Shown here: positions 10,751 to 21,383 of the stretch, piece by piece
Position numbering within the stretch: the stretch's first letter is position 1
Layout: every line of letters starts with the position of its first letter
DNA from: Embiotoca jacksoni
Lineage: Eukaryota > Chordata > Actinopteri > Embiotocidae
Length of the DNA: 64,000 nt
Assembly: GCA_022577435.1 (NCBI GenBank)
Contig: JAKOON010000104.1
Location: 267,780 to 331,779 of the forward strand
Direction of reading: 5' to 3'
Position numbers and translations under genes: made by a program
Notes under the pieces: model-generated
What the model saw: only the letters and a program-made list of their open reading frames with translations
Database searches by the model: none
Told to the model about the DNA's origin: nothing

Positions 10751-12164
10751 TGTTTGCCCCCTCCTGTTAAAACATAACTTAACTGTAATTTATCACACCT
10801 GAGTTCAATTTCTCGAGCCACACCCAGACCTGATTACTGACACACCTGTTCTCAATCAAGAAATCACTTCAATAGGACCTGCATGACAAAGTGAAGTAGA
10901 CCAGAAGATCCTCAGAAGATAGACATCATGCTGAGATCCAAAGAAATTCAGGAACAAATGAGAAAGAAAGTAATTGAGATCTATCAGTCTGGAAAAGGTT
11001 CTAAAGCCATTTCTAAAGCTTTGGGACTCCAGAGAACCACAGTGAGAACCATTATCCACAAATGGAGAAAACATGGAACAGCGGTGAACCTTCCCAGGAG
11101 CGGCCGGCCGACCAAAATTACCCCGAGTGAGCAGAGACGACTCATCCGAGGTCACAAAAGACCCACAACAACATCCAAAGAACTGCAGGCCTCACTTGCC
11201 TCAGTTCAGGTCAGTGTTCATGACTCCACCAGAAGAAAGAGACTCGGCAGAAATGGCTGCATGGCAGAGTTCCAAGACCAAAACCACCGCTGAGCAAGAA
11301 GAACATTAAGGCTCGTCTCATTTTTGCCAGAAAACATCTTGATGATCCCCGAGACTTTTGGGAAAATACTCTGTGGACTGACGAGACAAAAGTTGAACTT
11401 TTTGGAAGGTGTGTGTCCCGTTACATCTGGAGTAAAAGTAACACCGCATTTCAGAAGAAGAACCTCATACCAACAGTAAAATATGGTGGTGGTAGTGTGA
11501 TGGTCTGGGGCTGTTTTACTGCTTCAGGACCTGGAAGACTTGCTGTGATAAATGGAACCATGAATTCTACCGTCTACCAAAACATCCTGAAGGAGAACGT
11601 CCGGCCATCTGTTCGTGACCTCAAGCTGAAGCCAACTTGGGTTCTGCAGCAGGACGATGATCCAAAACACACCAGCAAGTCCACCTCTGAATGGATGAAG
11701 AAAAACAAAATGAAGACTTTGGAGTGGCCTCGTCAAAGTCCTGACCTGAATCCTATTGAGATGCTGTGGCATGACCTTAAAAAGGAGGTTGGTGCTGGAA
11801 AACCCTCCAATGTGTCTGAATTACAACAACAACTCTGTAAAGATGAGTCGGCCAACATTCCTCCACAGCTGGAAAAGACTCACTGGAAGTTATCGCAAAC
11901 GCTTGATTGCAGTTGTTGCTGCTGAGGGTGGTCCAACCAGTTATTAGGTTTAGGGGGAAACACTTTTTCACACAGGGCCATGTGGGTTTGGATTGTTTTT
12001 CTCCCTTAATACTAAAAACCTTCATTTAAAAACTGCATTTTGTGTTTACTTGTTATCTTTGACGAATATTTAAATTTGTTTGATGATCTGAAACATTTAA
12101 GTGACAAACAGGCACAAAAAAAAAGAAATCAGGAAGTAGACAAACACTTTTTCACACCACTGTA
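10749..12164 (+). mobile_element. Tc1-like transposon B, left terminus eroded
   Basis: The right end is intact: GAAATCAGGAAGTAGACAAA followed by CACTTTTTCACACCACTGTA at about 12125-12164. The left end starts at GTGTTTGCCCCCTCCT (10749), so about the outer 15 bases complementary to the right TIR (the CAGTGGTGTGAAAAA part) are missing and replaced by microsatellite. The family differs from element A in both termini and transposase. Confidence 0.85.
10928..11947 (+). pseudogene. Tc1-like transposase with intact DDE residues but frameshifts
   Basis: The ATG at 10928 begins MLRSKEIQEQMRKKVIEIYQ. A paired helix-turn-helix region (SKAISKALGLQRTTVRTIIH) and a GRPTKIT linker follow. One C is missing near 11257, so the frame leaves before the LHGRVPRPKPP equivalent. 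The DDE residues survive: LWTDETKVE (Asp codon 11380), LQQDDDPKHTSK (Asp codon 11653) and SPDLNPIEMLWHDL (Glu codon 11758). A second small deletion near 11865-11875 moves the ending GSYRKRLIAVVAAEGGPTSY, stop 11945-11947, into another frame. It is less decayed than element A, so probably younger. Confidence 0.9.
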
Positions 12165-12500
12165 TGTGTGTATATGTATATGTATATGTATATATCTCCC
12201 CGGGGAACTTCTCCAACACTGCCCTCTGCTGGACTCAAATTGCTACTGCAAATGAAAACAAACCGAAACAAACCCACAGTGATTATAGTTTAATATGGGT
12301 TATAACTAGAGACTATAAATCCCACCGGAACAGAGGACAGACTCCACCGGGACAGAGGACAGCAGGCAGACAGTTTCCCGCTCTTCCCAGCAGGGGGCAG
12401 CACGCTCTCTTCATTCAGAGTTTCAGCTTCCTGTTGCAGAAACTTGGTGCTTCCTCGTAGTTTGCTGCGTGTTGTTCGGGTCAGTCGAACCGATCTCACC

Positions 12501-13659
12501 ATGTTGTCCCGTCCACAACTCGCAACCCCCGGCGGGCTGTGTGTGCTCGCCGTCCTGCTGCTCTCTGTTTCGGGGGAGAACGTGTTGGAAAGTCGGTCCG
12601 GGACGATCCAGGAGCTCCGGACAGCCCTGGCGGACCTGGCCGGGGAGGGGAGGACGTACCTGGGCAGGCTGGCCGGGGAGCAGACGGTGCTGTCGGTGCA
12701 GAAGGTGAGAGGTGGAGGGAGGAGGGTGGAGGAACCTCGTTTTACCTGCATCACAGCCTTATGACATCACAGCCTTATGACATCACAGCAGTGATGTGTC
12801 CTGTTGTCGGACACTGAAGAGGATGAACACTGCTTCAGTTTCTCAGTTGGAGGTGAAGCTCGTACCTTATTAACCTGTCTGTCTCCTGTCTGTGTCTCCT
12901 TTATGTGTCTCCTGTCTATGTCTCCTCTGTGTGTCCTGTCTGTGTCTCTTGTCTGTGTCTCCTGTCTGTCTCCTCTGTGTGTCTCCTGTCTGTGTCTCCT
13001 GTCTGTGTGTCCTGTCTGTCTCCTCTGTGTGTCTCCTGTCTGTCCCCCCCAGGCCTTCTCCCAGGTCCTGTCTGTAGTAGCAGGAGGTGTGGCCGGTGGT
13101 CTGAACATCCTGCTGCAGTACACGTCTCACTTCCTGCAGGCTGCTGGTGTCCACGGTGAGACGTCCTCCGTCTGTAAAGATGTCCAACACCGAGCAGTAG
13201 AATGAGCAGCTGCAGATCCAATGAATTAAAATGAGATGAGTGTGTCCAGCGTGTCTTTAACCCTGTTGTTGATATTCAGTGTCCCCCCCCGGCAGCAGAG
13301 TGACCCCTGAGGGACTGGTCTTCGTGGCCCAGTGGCTCCTCGCGGCTCTCGTTGGCTACCGGCTGATCTCCGTCACCTTCCACCTGGTCGCCTCCGCTCT
13401 GAGACGGGCCCTGTGGCTGCTGAAAGTGGGCGTGGCCTTGTCCTGTTTTGGGCTGATCCTGAGCGACCACCGGGCGGGGACGGAGACCACGGCGGGACGG
13501 CTGGCCGTGCTGGTGTGCGTGTGCGTCGTCCTCGGCGTCGGGACGTCTCGCGGTCCCGACGCGGCCGATAAAACGTCTCGCCTGGAGGAGCAGGTGAAGA
13601 TCCTGGAGAGACGGCTCAGAGAGATGGAGAGGTGGACGAAGACGAGGACGGAGGAGTGA
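12501..13659 (+). CDS. tmem109: TMEM109 (mitsugumin-23) homologue, three exons
   Basis: Exons 12501-12704, 13053-13155 and 13280-13659 join in frame (687 nt, 228 residues; human TMEM109 is 243). TMEM109 is an ER/SR and nuclear membrane protein reported to form bowl-shaped cation-permeable channels. Residues 1-25 are a signal peptide (LCVLAVLLLSVSG). An amphipathic/hydrophobic stretch follows in exon 2 (VLSVVAGGVAGGLNILLQYT), then TPEGLVFVAQWLLAALVGYR, ALRRALWLLKVGVALSCFGL and LAVLVCVCVVLGVG. A charged coiled coil ends the protein (LEEQVKILERRLREMERW). This order matches human TMEM109, including the RxLWxLKxxxxLxxF stretch and terminal coiled coil. The acceptor at 13277-13279 is chosen because the nearby alternative CAGCAG acceptors give an immediate stop. 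I see no canonical poly(A) signal in the 700 bp downstream. Confidence 0.85.
12880..13050. repeat. TGTCTCCTGTCTG tandem repeat in TMEM109 intron 1
   Basis: About 170 bp of CTGTCTGTGTCTCCT-like units leading into a C8 tract and the exon 2 acceptor. Unit lengths vary around 9-12 bp, making a pyrimidine-rich approach to the splice site. Confidence 0.85.
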
Positions 13660-14085
13660 CGTCCACGTCCGTCCACCGAGACGGCGGAGGACTCGTTCCT
13701 GTTGGACTCGCCGGTCTGAGGACGAGACCTTTCACTGTTCACACATTTTCCACCGTGTTTGTCAGCGACCCGTTAGTTCACTGAAACGTGAGAAGACACC
13801 ATTCAGAAGCTGCCTGAGAATCTGTCTGATTTGACTTTTCCTTCAGTCTCACAGTGATCAGTTATGTTTGTCTGACTACCCATGATGCACTGCAGGTAGG
13901 AGCAGCTCACACACACTTCTGCTGCTGCTAAAGGCACCAGGCTACAAGCAGGACTCCCCCCGGACCTCCTGCAGATCAGGGAGACGCAGACGCTTCACAG
14001 TTCGCTGGGGGACAGATTCTCTTTAAAACAGAGGATCAGTCAGTTCCATTCAACATGGAGGAAGAGTTCAGCTGATTAACAGAAC
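13660..14085 (+). other. TMEM109 3' flank, no feature recognised
   Basis: Probable 3' UTR and flank of TMEM109. No further exon, RNA gene or transposon terminus is visible. Confidence 0.5.
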
Positions 14086-14089
14086 AGGT

Positions 14090-14206
14090 GAGAAACAGGT
14101 GACCTGGAGACAGGTGACCTGGAGACAGGTGACAGGTGACCTGGAGACAGGTGACCTGGAGACAGGTGACAGGTGACCTGGAGACAGGTGACCTGGAGAC
14201 AGGTGA
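14090..14206. repeat. 15-bp GAGACAGGTGACCTG repeat
   Basis: About eight copies of GAGACAGGTGACCTG, some with an extra ACAGGTG. Each unit contains the E-box-like CAGGTG. Confidence 0.9.
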
Positions 14207-14344
14207 CGACATCCTGAAGCTTCTGAGTAAAATCTTTTTCCTTTTTTTATCGTCTTCAAATCCTTTTATCAGAAAAATCAGATAAAGTTCTCGTCTCTCT
14301 TCAGATTCATGTAATCAGCCGTCACTTTATTCATGCGTGTTTGT

Positions 14345-15593
14345 ACATACGTCATACAGGTCATACAGGTCATACATGTCATACACGTCATACAGGTCAT
14401 ACACGTCATACAGGTCATACAGGTCATACAGGTCATACAGGTCATACACGTCATACAGGTCATACACGTCATACAGGTCATACAGGTCATACATGTCATA
14501 CAGGTCATACACGTCATACAGGTCATACACGTCATACACGTCATACAGGTCATACACGTCATACACGTCATACAGGTCATACAGGTCATACACGTCATAC
14601 AGGTCATACAGGTCATACAGGTCATACACGTCATACAGGTCATACAGGTCATACAGGTCATACACGTCATACAGGTCATACAGGTCATACAGGTCATACA
14701 CGTCATACAGGTCATACAGGTCATACAGGTCATACACGTCATACAGGTCATACACGTCATACACGTCATACAGGTCATACAGGTCATACACGTCATACAC
14801 GTCATACAGGTCATACAGGTCATACACTTCATACACGTCATACAGGTCATACACGTCATACACGTCATACAGGTCATACAGGTCATACACTTCATACACG
14901 TCATACAGGTCATACACGTCATACACGTCATACACGTCATACACGTCATACAGGTCATACAGGTCATACACGTCATACACGTCATACAGGTCATACAGGT
15001 CATACACTTCATACAGGTCATACAGGTCATACACTTCATACACGTCATACAGGTCATACACGTCATACAGGTCATACACGTCATACACGTCATACAGGTC
15101 ATACAGGTCATACAGGTCATACAGGTCATACAGGTCATACAGGTCATACACGTCATACAGGTCATACACGTCATACAGGTCATACAGGTCATACACGTCA
15201 TACAGGTCATACAGGTCATACAGGTCATACACGTCATACAGGTCATACAGGTCATACACGTCATACACGTCATACAGGTCATACAGGTCATACACGTCAT
15301 ACACGTCATACAGGTCATACAGGTCATACACGTCATACACGTCATACAGGTCATACAGGTCATACACGTCATACACGTCATACAGGTCATACAGGTCATA
15401 CACGTCATACACGTCATACAGGTCATACACGTCATACAGGTCATACAGGTCATACACGTCATACACGTCATACAGGTCATACAGGTCATACACGTCATAC
15501 ACGTCATACAGGTCATACAGGTCATACACGTCATACACGTCATACAGGTCATACACTTCATACAGGTCATACAGGTCATACAGGTCATACATG
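14345..15593. repeat. 9-bp minisatellite TACA[G/C/T]GTCA, about 139 copies
   Basis: 1.25 kb of an almost perfect 9-bp unit. TACAGGTCA is most common, with TACACGTCA, TACATGTCA and TACACTTCA as variants. Adjacent TACAGGTCA copies place AGGTCA half-sites 3 bp apart in direct orientation. All frames on both strands lack stops, giving Tyr-Arg-Ser, His-Thr-Gly or Met-Thr-Cys repeat ORFs that I do not treat as genes. Confidence 0.97.
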
Positions 15594-15635
15594 AGGAGAT
15601 ATAAAATGAGAGGTAGGAAGCCAACGTCAGTTCAT

Positions 15636-16175
15636 CAACTCCATCATCAGGTACACCATCAGGTATATCATCAGGTATATCATCAACTCCATCATCAGGT
15701 ACACCATCAGGTACATAATCAACTCCATCATCAGGTACACCATCAGGTACATCATCAACTCCATCATCAGGTACACCATCGGGTACATCATCAACTCCAT
15801 CATCGGGTACACCATCAGGTACACCATCGGGTACATCATCAGGTACACCATCAGGTACACCATCAGGTATATCATCAGGTATATCATCAACTCCATCATC
15901 AGGTACACCATCAGGTACATAATCAACTCCATCATCAGGTACACCATCAGGTACATAATCAACTCCATCATCAGGTACACCATCAGGTACATCATCAACT
16001 CCATCATCAGGTACACCATCGGGTACATCATCAACTCCATCATCAGGTACACCATCGGGTACATCATCAACTCCATCATCGGGTACACCATCAGGTACAC
16101 CATCGGGTACACCATCGGGTACATCATCGGGTACACCATCAGGTACACCATCAGGTACACCATCAGGTTCATCTA
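15636..16175. repeat. 12-bp minisatellite with 36-bp higher-order period
   Basis: Built of GGTACACCATCA, GGTACATCATCA and ACTCCATCATCA sub-units (also GGTATATCATCA and GGTACATAATCA). The three often follow each other to make a 36-bp composite. The minus-strand open frame (Val-Pro-Asp-Asp-Gly-Val-Asp) is a by-product. Confidence 0.93.
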
Positions 16176-16254
16176 CACAGCAACCTTCTAACATCAAAGA
16201 TCGTTAAAGACGATTCCAGACCTACCTGTCCTCATTAAAAATAGAACTGTCTGA

Positions 16255-16372
16255 CCTCTGACCTGAGGAGGGACACCTGAGGAGACACCTGAGAAGGGAC
16301 ACCTGAGGAGACACCGGAGGAGGGACACCTGAGGAGACACCAGAGGAGACACCGGAGGAGGGACACCTGAGT
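16255..16372. repeat. GGACACCTGAGGAGACACC short tandem repeat
   Basis: About five imperfect copies of a unit containing GAGGAGACACC and GGAGGGACACCTGA. Low complexity, no coding signal. Confidence 0.75.
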
Positions 16373-16374
16373 TG

Positions 16375-17400
16375 TGTAACGTGTGGAGCTGCCTGGTTCA
16401 GATGAAGCTGACCAAGAGAAGAACGACGTGTTGAGGACACTTTGGTTTCTGAGAAGTTCCTGCTGACAGAATCAGGGAGCACCTGACAGACAGGTGAGCT
16501 GCGTGAGACCTCCTGCTGGATTGTGATTGGCTAATTGAGGACTGAGGATGAGGAGTGTTTCAGCTGCAGTGGTGAGGAGGCAGCTGGAGGTTCTCCTGTT
16601 TCTCTGTCAGCGGACCCGGTTCTGGAGGAGGATCCAGAACCAAACAAACAAACTGCTGATCTGAGGAGGCTGACGTCAGAGAGGGAGGTGCTGAGAGGAG
16701 ACACAGACAGTTCTGCTGGTCGCCTCCTACTCTTCCTCCCCCTCTTCTCCCACCCCCTCCTCCTCCTTTTCTTCCACTTCCACTTCTTCCTCCTCCCCCT
16801 CCTCTTTTTCCCCCTTCTCCTCTTCATCCTCCTCCTCCTCCTCCTTTTCTTCTTCCTCCTCCTCCTCCTCTGTAAATGTGATGTCCAGAAACAGAACCTT
16901 TGGAGGAAATCGGTTCTTCCAGCTGGATCTCCACCAGAGACACGTGAAGTGTTTCTGAGGTGCTCTGACGCTCTGATGGGCGGAGCCTCGTTCAGCAGAC
17001 ACTGATGGGCGGAGCCTCGTTCAGCAGACACTGATGGGCGGAGCCTCGTTCAGCAGACGCTCTGATGGGCGGAGCCTCGTTCTGCAGATGCTCTGTGGAG
17101 ACAGAGCTGGAAGAACGGAGGACCTGCTGGAGGTCTGATAGAACCAACAGAACCCAGAATCGCTGCTGGAGGAGGCAGAAGAGAGTCCAGGGTGAAAGGC
17201 TGCTGGTGTCAGAGAGACAAAAGGACAGAAGGGACAGAAGGGATGGAGGGACAGAAAGACAGGGACAAAAGGATAAAAGGACAGAAGGACAGAGGGAAAG
17301 AAGGACCAGGGACGGGACATCAGCGTGAGAAGGGACATGGAGCTCCTCCTACAGGAAGTTAGAGGAGGTTTTCACGCCGTCGATCTGGAACTGGTAAGCA
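16375..17400. other. Intergenic, low-complexity stretches only
   Basis: It includes a TCC/CTT pyrimidine tract (16722-16872) and a perfect TGACGTCA palindrome at 16671-16678. CTGATGGGCGGAGCCTCGTT repeats four times at 16973, 17002, 17031 and 17062 (29-31 bp spacing). An AGGGACAGAA-type purine repeat lies at 17217-17310. I recognise no exon. Confidence 0.6.
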
Positions 17401-17483
17401 GCATCAGAGGTGGAGGGGGGAGGGGGGGGCACCGCTCCGTCCTGGAGGACAAAAGACACAAGACAATGTCTTCTCTTGTCTTC

Positions 17484-17489
17484 TTTATT
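17484..17489 (-). promoter_or_regulatory. AATAAA on minus strand, candidate poly(A) signal of the Ig-like gene
   Basis: TTTATT on the + strand, 0.92 kb beyond the minus-strand stop at 18406. It is the first canonical hexamer I find downstream of that gene. Confidence 0.4.
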
Positions 17490-17515
17490 CATTTCATGAG
17501 ATCAAGAAGAGAAAC

Positions 17516-17548
17516 TGTGTGTGTATGTGTCTATCTGTGTGTATGTGT

Positions 17549-17612
<64 letters not shown>

Positions 17613-17724
17613 CTGTGGTGTGTTTACCTGTTGTGTATCAGTCAGCAGGTGAATCATTCATCTTCACCACCTTAACTTCCTCTTCAACAGCTGGAGGAGA
17701 ACTGTACATGACAGGAGCATAACC

Positions 17725-17770
<46 letters not shown>

Positions 17771-17810
17771 ACACAGAGACACACACACACACACACAGAC
17801 ACACACAGAG

Positions 17811-17872
<62 letters not shown>
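17516..17872. repeat. (GT)n and (AC)n microsatellites facing each other
   Basis: GT-rich 17516-17605 and AC-rich 17727-17872, separated by about 120 bp. They are mutually complementary, so single strands could fold back on each other. Confidence 0.9.
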
Positions 17873-17874
<2 letters not shown>

Positions 17875-18405
17875 TTATTTATGTTTGTGTTTCCTTACAC
17901 AAGAGATTATAATAAACAGATAATAATAAATCTGTCTGTCACAAAAACTCTTTGCTCTAAAATTCTTGTTTGTGATTAAATATGAGAAAATTCTTAAAAT
18001 TATAAAAGAATTTTCTCCTGAGATCCTCATAAAGATTAAATTAAAACATGTTCAGAGGTTAAAACATGTTCAGAGATCAGGTGAGCCTCATACGAGGACC
18101 AGTTCCCTTCGTCTCCACCGGAGGTCACTGTCCTCCATTATTACAGAGAGGGCATTTAGATCAGCCAATCACATACTTTAAAAGGACCCGCCGCCTAGCA
18201 ACAAGGTGAGGTCCGGGTTTCTGAGACGTGTTTTCTGTCCAGATGTCTGAAAGGATCTCAGCACGTTGGAGGAAACGGATCAGTACCATGAGACCAGATC
18301 CAGAACCGGAGCTCTGATCACAGGTCTCATGAAGCACTTTGTCACGGAACACAAACACCGGTCAAAGGTCAAAGGTCAAAGACACTCCTGTCAGTCAGAG
18401 TTGGA

Positions 18406-18658
18406 TCATACCATCGGAGCTGCAGGCCCAGGGGGGTGCTGGCCCTGTGGTGGGCCGATCCATTGTGGAGGCTGGTTCTGGGGGATAAAGGCGGGGCCAG
18501 CCGGAGGGTAGGAGGCGTTCTGAGGTGGGTAGGCGGGGTTAAAGCCCTGCAGGGGGAGATGCATCAGTAAACACTGAGGAGGAAACAGGAAGTGACGACA
18601 GCCAAGACAAACAGTGTGTGTCGGGGTGTGTATATGTGTAGGAGTGTGTGTGTGTAGA

Positions 18659-18695
<37 letters not shown>

Positions 18696-21304
18696 GTAGG
18701 TGTGTGTGTGTGTAGGTAGGTGTGTGTGTGTGTGTAGATAGGTGTGTGTGTAGGTGTGTATGTGTGTGGGAGTGTGTGTAGGTGTGTGTGTGTGTGTAGG
18801 AGTGTGTATGTGTAGGTAGGTGTGTGTGTGTGTGTGTGTGTGTAGTTACCATGTTGGGGTCGTAGTAGAACGGCTGCAAACAGAAAATGAAGAACATTTT
18901 ACCATCCAGACAACCACAGTTTAGCTCCATGCCCCAGTGCATGATGGGATAGTGAGTTGCTCATCTCACCGCTGCTGATTGTCCAGGAGGCCTGTAGGGA
19001 GGACACGGAGCCACCGGGCCGCCGGGGGGGAGGTGGAGGGCTTCTGGGGAGGTCTGGAGACACAGACACATCTTTGTTCTCATTATTCATTATTTACTTT
19101 TCAAAATGTCAGAGGTCTGACATGAATGAAAACGTTGACGTTGTTGATGTTGATGTTGATGTTGTTGATGTTCACATTGACGTTGTTGACGTTCACGTTG
19201 ACATTGTTCACGTTGACGTTCTTTATGTTGATGTTCTTCACGTTGACGTTCTTCACGTTGACGTTCATTACGTTGACGTTCTTTAAGTTGACGTTCTTCA
19301 CATTGACGTTCATTATGTTGACGTTCTTCACATTGACGTTCATTATGTTGAAGTTCTTTATGTTGACGTCCATTACGTTGACGTTGTTCACGATGTTGAC
19401 GTTCTTTACGCTGATGTTCATTACGTTGACATTCACGATGTTGACGTTCTTTACGTTGACGTTCATTACGTTGTTGTTCACGTTGACGTTCTTCACATTG
19501 ACGTTCATTACGTTGACGTTCTTTACGTTGACGTTCTTCACATTGACGTTCATTACGTTGACGTTCTTCACATTGACGTTCTTTACGTTGACGTTCTTCA
19601 CATTGACGTTAATTACATTGACGTTCTTCACGTTGACGTTCATTACGTTGACGTTCTTCATGTTGACGTTCATTACGTTGACGTTCTTTACGTTGACGTT
19701 GTTCACATTGACGTTCACATTGAAGTTCATTACGTTGACGTTCTTTACGTTGACGTTCTTCCCATTGACGTTCATTACGTTGACGTTCTTCACATTGACG
19801 TTCATTACGTTGACGTTTGACGTTCATTACATTGACGTTCTTTATGTTGACGTTCTTCACGTTGACGTTCATTATGTTGACGTTCTTCACGTTGACATTC
19901 ATTACGTTGATGTTCTTTACGTTAATGTTCTTCACGTTGACGTTCTTTACGTTGACGTTGTTCACGTTGACGTTCATTACGTTGACGTTTTTTACGTTGA
20001 CGTTCTTCCCATTGACGTTCATTACGTTGACGTTCTTCACATTGACGTTCATTACGTTGACGTTCTTTACGTTGACGTTCTTCACATTGACGTTCATTAC
20101 GTTGACGTTCTTTACGTTGACGTTCTTCACGTTGACGTTCATTACGTTGACGTTCTTCACATTGACGTTCATTACGTTGACGTTTGACGTTCATTACATT
20201 GACGTTCTTCACATTGACGTTCTTTATGTTGACGTTCTTCACGTTGACGTTCATTATGTTGACGTTCTTCACGTTGACATTCATTACGTTGATGTTCTTT
20301 ACGTTAATGTTCTTCACGTTGACGTTGTTCACGTTGACGTTGTTCACATTGACGTTCATTACGTTGACGTTCTTTACGTTGACGTTCTTCCCATTGACGT
20401 TCATTACGTTGACGTTCTTCACATTGACGTTCATTACGTTGACGTTCTTTACGTTGACGTTCTTCACATTGACGTTCATTACGTTGACGTTCTTTACGTT
20501 GACGTTCTTCACATTGACGTTCATTACGTTGACGTTCTTTACGTTGATGTTCTTTACGTTGATGTTCTTCACATTGACGTTCATTACGTTGACGTTCTTT
20601 ACGTTGATGTTCTTCACATTGATGTGACCGCGGCTACGTGGACATCGGTGACGTCACCGCCGACCTCCAACTTCAGCAGAGAAACAGCAGATTCTGGGGA
20701 ACCTAATCCGTGCCTTTCCACGGTGACGTCACTGATGTTCTGGTCACGTCAACGTGTGGAGCTCAGTGATGATGTTGATCAATAACTCTGAACACATCAT
20801 CTGCCAGTAAATGATTTGATCACTGATCATCAGATTGATTTATTCTGCCTCAGCTGCAGCAGCAAGAATATGTCAATATTAATGAAGCAACTCCTCCCGA
20901 GGAGGAAGAAGAGGAAGAAAAGGAGGAACAGGAGTAGGAGGAGGATGATGAGGAAGAGGAGAAGGAGGAGGAAGAGGAGCGGCAGCAATCTTCTATTCAA
21001 GCTTATCAATTCATTGGAGATCTGAACTTCGTCGTTCATTTGAAAGTCTGACTGAGTCACTCACTGAACTGGAAACACAGAACTGATTGTATTAGTTGTT
21101 TATTTACTGTTTATTATTATTATTAGTTGTTTGTTTATTATAATTGTTTGTTTATTATTAGTTGTTTTGTTTATTGTTATTACTATTGGTTGTTGTTTAT
21201 GTATTGTTTATTATTATTTAGTTGTTGTTTGTTTGTATTATTAATGCTAGTTGTTGTTTATGGTTTACCACATCATCCTGATAGCTCTTATAGATAGATA
21301 AATA

Positions 21305-21383
<79 letters not shown>

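Noticed and set aside
14278..16238. Long open frames on both strands (Met-Thr-Cys, Tyr-Arg-Ser, His-Thr-Gly, Val-Pro-Asp repeats)
   Set aside because: All frames of the 9-bp and 12-bp arrays lack stops; the simultaneous openness of several frames shows repeat composition, not coding selection.
16531..17031. Lys/Arg/Glu-rich minus-strand frames
   Set aside because: Translation of a CTCCTC tract and a 29-bp repeat; nothing recognisable on either side.
19101..20785. Asn-Val-Lys and Thr-Leu-Thr-Phe repeat proteins
   Set aside because: Products of the 15-bp minisatellite in an intron of the minus-strand gene; both strands are open.
20816..21060. Arg/Lys-rich and Leu-rich small proteins
   Set aside because: Come from an AGGAGG purine run; no splice-site or family support.
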